Assembly: GCA_023898385.1 (NCBI GenBank)
Contig: CP060220.1
Coordinates: forward strand, 1,240,001 to 1,304,000
Direction: 5' to 3'
Length of the DNA stretch: 64,000 nucleotides
From: Pseudobdellovibrionaceae bacterium
GTDB lineage: Bacteria > Bdellovibrionota > Bdellovibrionia > Bdellovibrionales > UBA1609
How positions within the stretch are numbered: position 1 is the first letter of the stretch; every line of letters starts with the position of its first letter. A model generated the notes under the pieces. The model saw only the letters and a program-made list of their open reading frames with translations, was not told the DNA's origin and did no database searches. Both the position numbers and the translations under genes were made by a program. Positions 16,515 to 25,656 of the stretch are shown here, piece after piece.

Positions 16515-19500
16515 TTAGTAAAACCGCACGCGGTTAGGTGATGGATAATTAAGAGGCGCATCTAATACACCCAACTGCCCCTGGCTATTAGAGCCCCAGC
16601 AGCGAACACCTAGGTTGACAATAGCACACGTGTGCTCAGAACCCGATGCAAAGCCATTCATTGGCCCAAGGCCACCCACCAATTCCGGGTACAAGGATCG
16701 ATGGTCATAGCCTCCGAGCTGGCCTCGGCTGTTATTTCCAAAGCAGTACAGGCTGTTGCCACCACCTTCTGCACGACTGATGCAGGTGTGGTTGCGCCCC
16801 AAGCTTAGATCATTTGCATTCATTACAGGTGTTTTTGAAATGGCATCCAAAACATTCACGGGTTGGTCAGACTGATTGTCGTTTCCATTGCCCAGCTGCC
16901 CATCCCAACCGGCACCCCAGCATTGTACACTTCCATTACTAAGCTGCGCGCAGGTGTGATAATCGCCGGTTTCGACATTAGATGCCGAAGTCATCACATG
17001 TTGAGCGTACAATTCATCCATATTGTTATTAACAATGCCTAGCTGGCCATTCTCGTTACCGCCCCAGCAGTAGAGGTTACTACTTTCATCTAAAGCACAG
17101 GTGTAATTGGAGCCGGCGGATATTTTTGTGATTTGTTCGAGCTCCACAAATCCACTATCTTGGGCCCAATACGTACCGGGGTATTGTTCCCAATAATCAT
17201 TCCCCATTCCGTTGGCAAAACGCCCTTGACGCTGCTGGCCCCAGCAGGTGACGCCTCTATCAAGGGTGGGAAATCCCCAAGCTCGGTCGGCCACCAAACA
17301 GGTGTGATCACGACCAACGGCAATGTCCTGAACATCCGTAAACGGCTCCCCGCTGGAATTTCGCACTAATCTTGGTGGCGACCACTCGTTTTCGTTGGCG
17401 CCACCAATAGATAAATTTTGGAAGTGGTAATATCCGTCATATTGTACGCTGACTAAATCGTCATTGGGCCCGACAGCGACGGCATCCTGGGTCGACATGG
17501 ATACGGAGTAATAAATGGGTGAGGGTTCGATGTTTTGGAAAACTCCCCCTGACCCCAGCGTCAACTTAAATATTTCACCGCCAGACGAATAGTAATTCAA
17601 AATATCTTTGATGCCATTTTTATCAATATCGACAAGCTCAATGGTTCCCGAATTAGAGCCAAGCTCAATGTCTCCGCGAAATATCAGATTTGCGCCATCA
17701 AAATTGTACATTTTGGCTCGGCGCTGGGAGTACTCATTAGTTTCCGCAATTATCTCGATGACGCCATCACCATCTAAATCATTGGCAAACACTTTGCTGA
17801 TCGTGCCCCCCAAATCATCCAGATACGTGCCGACAACATCTACTCCGCTTGATGCGTTGTCGATTCGATAAATTCTCAATTGATAACCAGACGAGTGATA
17901 TATGGCTGCCACGTTGAGCTTTCCATCTCGATCAAAATCAGACATTACCATCCCGTCAAGATGCCCGCCGCCGCCACCGCCAAGGTCAATGTTCAGTATA
18001 TTATTGCCACTTGACCCAAAATATCCGGTCCCGTCATTTTCCTGAATGGATATATAATTTGACTGATTAAACACGAAATCCAAATCGCCGTCAGAATCAA
18101 TATCGCCAACTTGATGAAGGCCGCCACTACTAACGCCACTAGAAGTAGCTGCGCCAAAAGTCCCATCACCATTTCCCGTGACCAATTTGAAGTTCGAGCC
18201 CGCTATTGCAGCAATATCATCAACCCCATCATTATTGAAGTCACCCACATGAAAATCCATCACTGAAGAGCCAAAAGCTACAGGTATGGATGAACCCAAA
18301 TTCGAAAAAGGTGCCAATTTGACATAGGAACCCGAAATCCACGCGACATTTGGATTTCCATCTAACGTGATCGATCGATAAAAGTTCCCACCCGATTGAG
18401 GAATGGCCCCGCCAGAGGGATAGATTCCATAATTTCCGACACCCAGAATGCGATTATTGTTGTAGCCCCAGCAATAGGCTTCTTTTGTACCAAAATTATT
18501 TGTAATAGCGCAGCCATGATCATAGCCGAGATCCAGCTTCTCCACATTGCCGGGCACTGATCCCACGACCACTGGAGCTGTGGGATTATCTGCATTGTTT
18601 TGCAGAGGTGAATGACTCATACCTTGGCCCCAGCACACAATTTCAGAATTTAAGGTCGCTGATTGATATTTCGCCACACAACCGCCATTATCATTGGCTG
18701 CCACTTTTGATAATATCTCGCCCGGATTCAATAGGGCTGGCAGCTCGCGATCAGGGTTTCGGTATTCTTTCACGGCCCGACTTCCTACCTGCCCCTCGGT
18801 GTCACTGCCCCAGCAGACAACACCTTGGCTTTCACTGACAGCACAGGCAAAGTCAGAGCCCACAGCTAAATGAGTGGCGTCATATAAACCCACAACGAGT
18901 TTCGGAAACTTTTGATTTTGGCCATCGGTATGGCCTCGGCCCAATTGGCCACTCCAATTGGCCCCCCAGCAGTAAACTTCGCCTGAGGATTTTCTTGCAC
19001 AAGAGAAATTTTCGCCCGACGCCACTTGGACTGCGCCCTTAAACTCAGTGCTATTTTCTTCTTTCAGAGCCGTGGCGTACAACTGATGGTTTGAGGACAT
19101 GGTCGACAGAACCACAGCCGTTGGCCCGGCTGAATACATCTCCCCGGATTGGCTGTTTTCATTGGCGCCCCAGCACAAAATACCAGAGTCTTGCGCTAGC
19201 GCACAGGTGTGACGGCCGCCGGCAGAGAAGCTCACTATTCCAGTCAAATTGACGAGATCGTTGTCTTGAACGGCACGAGGAATATAATCTTCGCTGCCAT
19301 ATCCCCCGTCACCAAATTGCCCCTCATAGTTTCCACCCCAGCACTTCACTGAGCTATCTTGAGCCATGAGTGCGCAAATATGCGAGTCACCCACCGCAAC
19401 CTTTAAGGCTTTTCCTGACAAAGAGTTCACTTTCTCAGGCACCCCGTGACTGGCCCAATTAGATGTATCTTGAGAATACAAGTAGCCCCAGCAATACACA

Positions 19501-19997
19501 TCGCCCGACTCGTCCACCGCGCAACTGGCCTTATCACCCACATCTAAAGATATGACCCGTTCTAGACCTGCCACTTTTACCGGCTTGGAATATCGATCTG
19601 GAAGCGTGGCTTGACCTACCTCACCACTGCCACTTTCGCCCCAACAGAAAATTTCTTTTGTATCGGTCAGCGCGCAAACATGGTGTTCGCCAATACTGAT
19701 CTGACTCACTCCTAGTGTGTTTAGAGTTTGTAGCGGAGCTAGCTCTACTGGCTCAGAGGAGTAATCGCTCAATTTATCATTGTGGCGACCGATGATTTCA
19801 CCCCAGTTAGATCCCCAACAGTAGGCCATTCGGTCTTCGGTCACCACGCAAGCCGTTCGGTCACCCGCCACCAGAGACTTCACTTTCACGGATTGAGAGA
19901 ACTGGGTCCCAAAGGTTGGAACCACATTCTCGCAGGCGCCAAAAAGAAGCGGCGCTAACAGCATCCCAAAAAGACGGGCAAAGTATTTTTTATTCAC
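16515..19997 (-). CDS. Giant RCC1-repeat lipoprotein with an inserted FG-GAP/VCBS propeller
   Basis: The 1160-residue protein has a lipoprotein signal with lipobox LLFGAC. Fourteen RCC1-type repeats are marked by a C-W-G core (AYCWGSNWG, IFCWGESGSG, LYCWGGNENGQ, VRCWGSNSQGQ; one is YCFG). Nine lie before and five after a central segment of about 270 residues. That segment carries five DxDxDG-like FG-GAP calcium loops (DFNNDGVDD, DIDSDGDLD, DFDRDGKLN, DLDGDGVIE, DIDKNGIKD). The protein thus reads as one beta-propeller type spliced into another. The paired cysteine in almost every blade suggests disulfides, as expected for a surface protein. The start is GTG. Function is unknown; adhesion or ligand binding at the cell surface is plausible. 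Confidence 0.85.
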   Translation of the reverse strand: MNKKYFARLFGMLLAPLLFGACENVVPTFGTQFSQSVKVKSLVAGDRTACVVTEDRMAYCWGSNWGEIIGRHNDKLSDYSSEPVELAPLQTLNTLGVSQISIGEHHVCALTDTKEIFCWGESGSGEVGQATLPDRYSKPVKVAGLERVISLDVGDKASCAVDESGDVYCWGYLYSQDTSNWASHGVPEKVNSLSGKALKVAVGDSHICALMAQDSSVKCWGGNYEGQFGDGGYGSEDYIPRAVQDNDLVNLTGIVSFSAGGRHTCALAQDSGILCWGANENSQSGEMYSAGPTAVVLSTMSSNHQLYATALKEENSTEFKGAVQVASGENFSCARKSSGEVYCWGANWSGQLGRGHTDGQNQKFPKLVVGLYDATHLAVGSDFACAVSESQGVVCWGSDTEGQVGSRAVKEYRNPDRELPALLNPGEILSKVAANDNGGCVAKYQSATLNSEIVCWGQGMSHSPLQNNADNPTAPVVVGSVPGNVEKLDLGYDHGCAITNNFGTKEAYCWGYNNNRILGVGNYGIYPSGGAIPQSGGNFYRSITLDGNPNVAWISGSYVKLAPFSNLGSSIPVAFGSSVMDFHVGDFNNDGVDDIAAIAGSNFKLVTGNGDGTFGAATSSGVSSGGLHQVGDIDSDGDLDFVFNQSNYISIQENDGTGYFGSSGNNILNIDLGGGGGGHLDGMVMSDFDRDGKLNVAAIYHSSGYQLRIYRIDNASSGVDVVGTYLDDLGGTISKVFANDLDGDGVIEIIAETNEYSQRRAKMYNFDGANLIFRGDIELGSNSGTIELVDIDKNGIKDILNYYSSGGEIFKLTLGSGGVFQNIEPSPIYYSVSMSTQDAVAVGPNDDLVSVQYDGYYHFQNLSIGGANENEWSPPRLVRNSSGEPFTDVQDIAVGRDHTCLVADRAWGFPTLDRGVTCWGQQRQGRFANGMGNDYWEQYPGTYWAQDSGFVELEQITKISAGSNYTCALDESSNLYCWGGNENGQLGIVNNNMDELYAQHVMTSASNVETGDYHTCAQLSNGSVQCWGAGWDGQLGNGNDNQSDQPVNVLDAISKTPVMNANDLSLGRNHTCISRAEGGGNSLYCFGNNSRGQLGGYDHRSLYPELVGGLGPMNGFASGSEHTCAIVNLGVRCWGSNSQGQLGVLDAPLNYPSPNRVRFY

Positions 19998-20266
19998 GAT
20001 GATAACCTCTTGTTCATAAGTTCAAATCACGTACTCACTCAACATTTTTGACCCCGATGTGATTGCTAGTTGTACGCACTTTGGCCTAGATACTTGTCGG
20101 CTACTCACTCATCAACTTTAGTCTTAGGGATGAAAATCCAGAAAAAATGACGCGCTCGAATTGATTTCGAGCCAATTTGAGACAAAGGGTCTCAGTCCGA
20201 CACATGCCGACATGCATTGAGCACATTCTCGCAACATCTGGGTTGTTTTAATTTGATACGGGAGGT

Positions 20267-20593
20267 TTAAAGCTTTAAATACTTTTTCAACTTTGCCTTA
20301 ACAGCGATTTGGTCTTTTTTTTCTAAGTGGCCCACCTTTTTTTTGATGAGACCCTCGTCCAAGGTGAAGAGCTTCATTCTCACCTTACATGGCACGTAGA
20401 GACCTGATTTCTCCAAGTCAGAGATGGGTACGTCAAATTTCCAAGTGGCGTTGACTGCACTGGTGATCATGGCCAGTGTTCTTGTCTTCTGATCAGACTC
20501 TGATATCACCAATGCCGGTCGATTTTTTGTCTCGCGTTTGTCTGTGAAAGGAAATGGGACCACGACAATATCAAATATTTTGTAAGTGCTCAA
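20267..20593 (-). CDS. MazF/PemK-family mRNA interferase toxin
   Basis: The MazF/PemK fold is shown by DIVVVPFPFTD near the N-terminus, NRPALVISES and the C-terminal KVRMKLFTLDEGLI. These toxins cleave mRNA at short sequences, dependent or not on the ribosome. The gene overlaps the 3' end of the antitoxin. I prefer the TTG at 20593, preceded by GAGGA at five bases, giving 108 residues. An upstream start at 20626 would add a non-conserved 11-residue leader. Order is antitoxin then toxin, as usual for mazEF. Confidence 0.87.
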   Translation of the reverse strand: MSTYKIFDIVVVPFPFTDKRETKNRPALVISESDQKTRTLAMITSAVNATWKFDVPISDLEKSGLYVPCKVRMKLFTLDEGLIKKKVGHLEKKDQIAVKAKLKKYLKL

Positions 20594-20804
20594 AGGCTTC
20601 CTCGTCTTCCTGTGAGTTCCACTCATCTAGCAGATCTGATACAGCCGAATGCCACTGCAGGTCCAGGCCTTGAGCCTTTCGAACCACCACTTTGTCGTTC
20701 TCAATCTCATACACAATGGAATCCCCTGGACCCACAGCCAGAAATTCTCGAATTTCTTTAGGCACGCTCGCTTGATTTTTTGAAGTCAGCTTAACAGGTT
20801 TCAT
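20571..20804 (-). CDS. MazE/AbrB-type antitoxin
   Basis: The 77-residue protein begins with a SpoVT/AbrB swapped-hairpin DNA-binding domain (VKLTSKNQASVPKEIREFL, then GDSIVYEIENDKVVVRKA) and ends in an acidic tail that would wrap the toxin (LLDEWNSQEDEEAFEHL). It should bind and neutralise the downstream MazF-like toxin and repress its own promoter at the 19-bp palindrome just upstream. The ATG is at 20804; the predicted transcription start falls at or next to it, and there is no ribosome binding site, so the message is probably leaderless. Confidence 0.87.
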   Translation of the reverse strand: MKPVKLTSKNQASVPKEIREFLAVGPGDSIVYEIENDKVVVRKAQGLDLQWHSAVSDLLDEWNSQEDEEAFEHLQNI

Positions 20805-20810
20805 TTGGCC

Positions 20811-20839
20811 ATGGTATTACAGTATTACTGTAATGTCAA
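20811..20839 (-). promoter_or_regulatory. mazEF-like promoter with palindromic operator in the spacer
   Basis: On the minus strand, TTGACA (20839-20834) and TACCAT (20816-20811) are separated by 17 bases. The palindrome ATTACAGTAATACTGTAAT (20834-20816; nine-base arms around one central base) fills that spacer. AbrB-type antitoxins bind such sites, so bound antitoxin would block the polymerase. The -10 element ends seven bases before the antitoxin ATG. Confidence 0.72.
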
Positions 20840-20864
20840 TCCAGCCCATTTAAAAAGAAGATAT

Positions 20865-22697
20865 TTATGAAGCCACTTTCACTTTATCGGCGGATTCGGC
20901 TTCGTAATCAGAGTACTCCGTTTGCACTCGAACTTCTTCGCCGTTTTCGATATAGCCGCGAACTTTAAATAGCGTGAGAGGCTTACTTTTACCCTTCACT
21001 TCGGCAGATCCTGCCTTTTCTAAAATAAACTCTTCGTGGACGGTGTCGGCAATTTCATCGCTCAAAAGTAAATCCGCACCAAAAGCTTTTGTTGAGGCTT
21101 CAATACGGGCCGCCTGGTTCACGGCATCCCCGATCACCGTGTACTCCATGCGCTCATCAGAGCCAATGGTACCAGAAATTACATACCCCGTGTGAAGACC
21201 CATACCGATTTTCAATGGCACTTCGCCTCGAGCGGTTCTAATTTTATTCAGCTCACCAAGGGCTCTTCGCATTTCTACACAGGCCCTAACGGCATTGTAA
21301 GAGTCTCGATCTGTGGGCTCTGGAGCGCCCCAAACAGCCATGATGGCATCACCCACAAACTTGTCCACCACACCCTTATGACGGTTAATAATTCCCACCA
21401 TGATTTGGAAATACTCGTTTAACATTTCCACAACTTGTTCTGGAGTGTGACCTTCACTGAATTTTGTAAAGTCACGAATATCACTAAAAAACACGGTCAC
21501 TTTCTTTCGGCTTCCACCCAGTTGTAAATCACCTTTTAACATATCTTCAGCTACACTGGAGCCATGGAACTTATTTAGAACGTTTTTCATCTTGTCCCGC
21601 TCTTGCAGACCCAAGACCATCTCGTCAAATGCAGAAGACAACTGCCCTACTTCATCCCAAGAACGCACATTTGACTGCACAGAAAAGTCCCCTTGGGCTA
21701 CTTTCTTGGCCGCATCCACTAGCCGCTCAATGGGTGATGTCAGCGTCAGCGAAAAAACGAAAATCACGAAAATCGCCGCCGACAAACCCCAGCCAGTAAA
21801 CTTAATAGACGACCGCTTCACACTGCGGGCCACTGCGAGAAAGCTATCTTTTGAAGCCTGCACCACCACGATTGGACCAATAGCCGTTCGTGAATAAGCC
21901 GCTGTGTATTCTTTGCCCTCTTCTTCGATATCTTGTTGCTGAGATTTTGCCTCGGGATTTTTAAGGGCACGAGCCACCACACCCACTTCAGCCATGGACT
22001 TCATATCAAAAACCCACTCCTCTTCAGGGTGAGCCAACAATCGGCCGTCTTTGTCGACCAAATAACTCCAACGAACATCTTTTTTTCGAAACACCTTTTG
22101 TAGGCCATCCATACGAATGTTGGCCACAGCAATATGACTCACGTTATTGTAATCATCTTTTATAAAGGGGATGCCCACTGTAAATAACGGAGCACCATTT
22201 TTTAACGAAGCATTGCGAATCTCAATGGAGCCAGCAAACACGGCCGCTTCATGGAACGTCTTATATTGTTTCTGGTAGGCCTTGATTTGATCTATATAGT
22301 TAGCGCCCAAATTATAACGCTTAAGGAATTCTTCATTCACCACTCGAACAGGATCTTTACCATCTTTAGTAATAACCTCCACCGAAACCAAGTCATTGTC
22401 CCGACGAAACGTAAGGTCGAGGGCCTCAGATGACTTCTTACCCGATGTGGCCATTTGCTGCACCAGGGTGGCAATCACCTTTATTTTATCCACATAACTG
22501 ACAAACAAGCGCTCCACATCGTCAGCGCGAGCCCCGGCCTGAGCAATATTGGTCTGTTTTTGCGACTGCACAAACTCGGCCTCAAACTGCTGCACCGATT
22601 TTAGTGCAATGGGCACAGCCACTGCGGCCACGATCGCCATGGTTAGAGTGATTAACTTAAACGAAATTGGAATGTTGATATGCGCTTTGTGTTTCAC
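20865..22697 (-). CDS. Membrane adenylate/guanylate cyclase with periplasmic Cache sensor
   Basis: Order of parts: a first membrane helix (FKLITLTMAIVAAVAVPIAL), a periplasmic dCache-type sensor of about 250 residues (VRVVNEEFLKRYNL, WSYLVDKDGRLLAHP), a second helix (GWGLSAAIFVIFVFSLTLTS), HAMP (SPIERLVDAAKKVAQGDFSV) and a class III cyclase domain. The cyclase has the metal-binding aspartates in VTVFFSDIRDFTKFSE and VDKFVGDAIMAVWGAP, the transition-state region EYTVIGDAVNQAARIE and a plausible substrate lysine. It should make cAMP (or cGMP) in response to a small extracellular ligand. I prefer GTG at 22697 (AAAGG upstream) over GTG at 22721. Confidence 0.9.
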   Translation of the reverse strand: MKHKAHINIPISFKLITLTMAIVAAVAVPIALKSVQQFEAEFVQSQKQTNIAQAGARADDVERLFVSYVDKIKVIATLVQQMATSGKKSSEALDLTFRRDNDLVSVEVITKDGKDPVRVVNEEFLKRYNLGANYIDQIKAYQKQYKTFHEAAVFAGSIEIRNASLKNGAPLFTVGIPFIKDDYNNVSHIAVANIRMDGLQKVFRKKDVRWSYLVDKDGRLLAHPEEEWVFDMKSMAEVGVVARALKNPEAKSQQQDIEEEGKEYTAAYSRTAIGPIVVVQASKDSFLAVARSVKRSSIKFTGWGLSAAIFVIFVFSLTLTSPIERLVDAAKKVAQGDFSVQSNVRSWDEVGQLSSAFDEMVLGLQERDKMKNVLNKFHGSSVAEDMLKGDLQLGGSRKKVTVFFSDIRDFTKFSEGHTPEQVVEMLNEYFQIMVGIINRHKGVVDKFVGDAIMAVWGAPEPTDRDSYNAVRACVEMRRALGELNKIRTARGEVPLKIGMGLHTGYVISGTIGSDERMEYTVIGDAVNQAARIEASTKAFGADLLLSDEIADTVHEEFILEKAGSAEVKGKSKPLTLFKVRGYIENGEEVRVQTEYSDYEAESADKVKVAS

Positions 22698-22843
22698 AAG
22701 CCTTTGTTCGGACGGCCACACCCACAGCCTGAGGCCAGTTATTGAGATTTAGACCTATGATGAGTCTGGATTTAACAGCCATCTAATTTGACTCGACTTA
22801 AGTTATGGCCTTTAATGGGAAAAGCTTAGCATTTGGAGGGCCA

Positions 22844-23920
22844 ATGAGATATTCCGCCAGTAAATTAAGTAAGATCTTCTCTGCCTCTGAAAATCTCCTT
22901 TCCGCTGAAGAAATCCTAGAAGCCGTGAAAAACAACGGGCTCCCCATGCCGCCTGCAGGCAGCAAATCCTGGACGGTAGATCAGGTACCTCGCCTTGGTG
23001 AAAAACTGGGCTATCTCCACCGCCCCCTTCGCCCCCAAGTATTTTGCTTTTTCGTAACCAAGGGAGGGGTTCTTAAAAGTTCTCTCACCTTAAACTTCGC
23101 CCGAATTTTAGCACTTCATAATATTAAGACCTGTGTGGTGGGTCTTGATATGCAAGGGGACATCACCACATCCTTGGGTTACGACTTAAATCTTGAAAGC
23201 GATCTCGACCTTGAAGAAGCCCTTCAGCGTATCGGCAGCGTACGAGGCCTGCCCGACCTATTTTATGGTAACGTTGAGCTCAATGAGATAGTGCTACCCA
23301 CAGAGCTGCCCTCTTTATATTTTATTCCTGAAACACCTGAGTTAGTTTCACTAGAAAGAAATCTCACTTACAGAAACCGGCGGGAGTTCTGGCTAAAAGA
23401 CTTTGTTGTAGACCCGCTTAAAGAACAATTCGACGTGATTCTTTTAGACGGCCCACCCAACTGGAACCAACTGATCACAAATGCTTTGGTGAGCTGTGAC
23501 CACTTGATTTCGCCCCTTGAGTGTAAAATCAATAACTTCCGTAATTTCAAAATGTTCGAGACCTTTATTAAAGATTTCCAAAGGGATCTCAAGCTTCAAC
23601 TAAACCATATGTTTATACCCACTCGACTCAACCCCAATCGAAAATTGAGCCGCGAAATCAATGATTGGTACCACGATAATCTTACTGGTTGTGTTGTTGG
23701 CGCTATTCGCGAGAGCACCCAAGGCGAGGAGGCGACAGCCATGCACCTGTCTGTTGCTGAATACGCCCCTTCCTCACAGGCCGCCCTTGAGATGAAGGAC
23801 ATCGTTGCACAGGTTTGGAAGTCAGCTGAGGCAACCATAAATGGCCTAGACAAAACTTTGCAATCTCACTCGCACCCGTCGCAACAAGAACAGACCAATA
23901 CTATTGAAGGAGGTCTATAG
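22844..23920 (+). CDS. ParA/SopA-like ATPase with variant Walker A motif
   Basis: A ParA-family protein with an N-terminal winged-helix-like segment (residues 1-75, LSAEEILEAVKNNGLPMPP...WTVDQVPRLGEKLGYLHRP), as in plasmid SopA/P1 ParA, then the ATPase. The deviant Walker A reads FVTKGGVLKSSLTLNFA, so the usual KGGVGKTT is changed to KGGVLKSS. The first, ATP-dimer lysine is kept and the P-loop lysine is present. Walker A' (GLDMQGDITTSLGYDL) and Walker B (VILLDGPPNW) follow. A GGAGGG site five bases before ATG 22844 sets the start. No ParB is adjacent. The next gene overlaps by one base and is the likely partner. Confidence 0.85.
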   Translation: MRYSASKLSKIFSASENLLSAEEILEAVKNNGLPMPPAGSKSWTVDQVPRLGEKLGYLHRPLRPQVFCFFVTKGGVLKSSLTLNFARILALHNIKTCVVGLDMQGDITTSLGYDLNLESDLDLEEALQRIGSVRGLPDLFYGNVELNEIVLPTELPSLYFIPETPELVSLERNLTYRNRREFWLKDFVVDPLKEQFDVILLDGPPNWNQLITNALVSCDHLISPLECKINNFRNFKMFETFIKDFQRDLKLQLNHMFIPTRLNPNRKLSREINDWYHDNLTGCVVGAIRESTQGEEATAMHLSVAEYAPSSQAALEMKDIVAQVWKSAEATINGLDKTLQSHSHPSQQEQTNTIEGGL

Positions 23921-24417
23921 TGGCGTTGGGATTAAATGACTTAAATCGCGGCAAAAAAAATAAGACCGCCGACCCGAAAAAATCATCAAAGAATCAAAGT
24001 TCAACCCGTAAGGCGGAGTCTTCGACTGCGGGTGAACTAAAAAAAGTTGTGACCACTAAAAACTCGGCGGGCCCATATGCACCCCCACCCAGCCCCACCT
24101 CCCATGAGCCCCGTGCTGCGGCCAGAGAAATGAAAAAACCCTGGCAAAACCCTGAACCAGATACCCACATTGAAATGACAATGCCCGAGGCCAACGACCC
24201 CGCCTCTAAAGCAGCGGCTTCGCCCGACCTGCAAGATGCGGCGGAGTCGGTGATCGATGAGCTCATCGCTGAGGGCGTAATGGCCCTCACCAAGGGGTTT
24301 TTGGGATTCGGACAGTGGATTCACTCCATTGAAGTGCAACCGCGCCTGAGGATTCCCGTACCGCCAGTATTTACGCAAAGAGAAGTTACGCGCCCCTCCA
24401 AAAACAGCAAAAAGTAG
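23920..24417 (+). CDS. Uncharacterised partner of the ParA-like ATPase
   Basis: The 165-residue protein is not recognised. Its GTG start overlaps the stop of the ParA-like gene (TAGTG) and uses a GGAGG site, so it is translated with it. Residues 1-85 are lysine/serine/proline-rich and probably disordered, with a basic patch (RGKKNKTADPKKSSKN) like the N-termini of ParA-activating partners. A helical stretch follows (ESVIDELIAEGVMALTKGFLGFG), then a basic proline tail. By position it could be the ATPase activator or the cargo adaptor; it has no ParB DNA-binding domain. Confidence 0.6.
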   Translation: MALGLNDLNRGKKNKTADPKKSSKNQSSTRKAESSTAGELKKVVTTKNSAGPYAPPPSPTSHEPRAAAREMKKPWQNPEPDTHIEMTMPEANDPASKAAASPDLQDAAESVIDELIAEGVMALTKGFLGFGQWIHSIEVQPRLRIPVPPVFTQREVTRPSKNSKK

Positions 24418-24490
24418 AAACACTTGACTTGGAGCAGTAATTTGCTGATAAACACAACCTCGCCGCAAGGCTGGTTTTGGAGGATTTGGA

Positions 24491-24673
24491 ATGGCTAAGA
24501 AAAAAGGCAAAATCAGAATTATCACCCTAGAATGCACAGAGGCTCGAAAAGAAGGCAAGCCGCCAAGCCGCTACACCACAAAGAAGAACACTCAAACTCA
24601 TCCTGAGCGTTTAGAAAAGAAGAAATACAATCCCTTTCTTCGAAAACACACTCTTCACCGCGAAATCAAGTAA
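24491..24673 (+). CDS. rpmG: 50S ribosomal protein L33 (cysteine-poor form)
   Basis: The 60-residue protein matches L33 (RIITLECTEARK...RYTTKKNTQTHPERLEKKKYNPFLRKHTLHREIK). The zinc-ribbon cysteines of the C+ form are lost: the first pair reads CTEA instead of CTEC and the second reads NPFL instead of CPYC, so this is the zinc-independent C- form. It carries an insertion of a few residues (RKEGKPPS) after the first strand. A GGAGG site precedes the ATG. It stands alone between the ParA-like pair and a minus-strand lipoprotein gene. Confidence 0.93.
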   Translation: MAKKKGKIRIITLECTEARKEGKPPSRYTTKKNTQTHPERLEKKKYNPFLRKHTLHREIK

Positions 24674-24711
24674 GCTTTCTTTGTCTTGATCGCGGGAAAT
24701 GCCGCTCTTAT

Positions 24712-25515
24712 TTAGAGGCAGCGGCTTTCGTGTCCCACGCCAAACACTGTTACCTCCCAAAGTAGCTCAGCTGCTGGGGCCGCTGTTCGCGTGAGGGGAT
24801 CAATCGCCAGTCGATCCGTACTCACCGCCTGCAACGTGAGTGCACCATCTCGGTATTCGCCCTTGGGGCCCGGATGATTTCGCTTCACACAAGCGGGGTC
24901 CACATTAATCACCTCACCTTTATTTAAAGCATCGGGCAAAAACAAAACACTTAGTTTTTTTAGCGGGATTTCACCTGGTTTTGGCGAGTCACTCATCGTA
25001 AAAATGGGTACGCCTTGCAGACTTGAGCGATTAAGAGCCTTGAGCTTACTTGCATAATCTCTGGCAAAATGAATGCGCCCATTGATTTCCAGCATGGCCC
25101 CAGGTGAGTGTTCTTCGTTGGCCACCAAAAGCACAAACGACTTTGGTGTTTTCCATTGATGGGGTGTCAGCGCCGTTAAACCCTCTTCGACTCCAAGAAT
25201 ATCCACAGAACTTCGGTCAAGAAGACTATCAAAGCCCGCCAGATGCCTCAGCACCTCGCCGCTGCTGTAATCAAAAACTCGGTCCGCCACCGTCAGGTCC
25301 AATCGCCCCTGTTTCGGTATAGTCTCACTATCTAGTCTTGCCGACGTTTCACTCTCCTCTGCCTTGGCTTGCGCTGCCCCCGCCTCTGACAACAAAGCAC
25401 TGGTACTATCTGGTCTAATAAAAAAACCAAAACCACCACAGCCTTGATGTATAAAGGGAAAGGACAGAACGACAAATAACCAAGGTAGAGACCACGTACG
25501 AAAGTACGCCACCAT
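24712..25515 (-). CDS. Putative lipoprotein of unknown function
   Basis: Not recognised. The ATG at 25515 follows a strong GAGGAGGG site. Residues 8-25 form a hydrophobic signal ending IHQGC, a plausible lipobox with the lipidated cysteine at about residue 26. The remaining 240 residues are soluble. The C-terminal part (about 200-267) includes VDPACVKRNHPG and LLWEVTVFGVGHESRCL, where a pair of cysteines could form a disulfide. It lies tail-to-tail with rpmG and just inside the 322-bp MITE-like element. No family assignment is offered. Confidence 0.6.
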   Translation of the reverse strand: MVAYFRTWSLPWLFVVLSFPFIHQGCGGFGFFIRPDSTSALLSEAGAAQAKAEESETSARLDSETIPKQGRLDLTVADRVFDYSSGEVLRHLAGFDSLLDRSSVDILGVEEGLTALTPHQWKTPKSFVLLVANEEHSPGAMLEINGRIHFARDYASKLKALNRSSLQGVPIFTMSDSPKPGEIPLKKLSVLFLPDALNKGEVINVDPACVKRNHPGPKGEYRDGALTLQAVSTDRLAIDPLTRTAAPAAELLWEVTVFGVGHESRCL

Positions 25516-25656
25516 AAATCCCTCCTCGTTTTCAAACCTATATTTGTGCAAGGGTTAGGCCCGCCAAAGCCCGCTTTTTGCGTTAAAATTCTGGTCCAAG
25601 TGTCAATTGGCCACATTCTATACAAAAAATGACCCATTGCGACATACGATTCTGTG

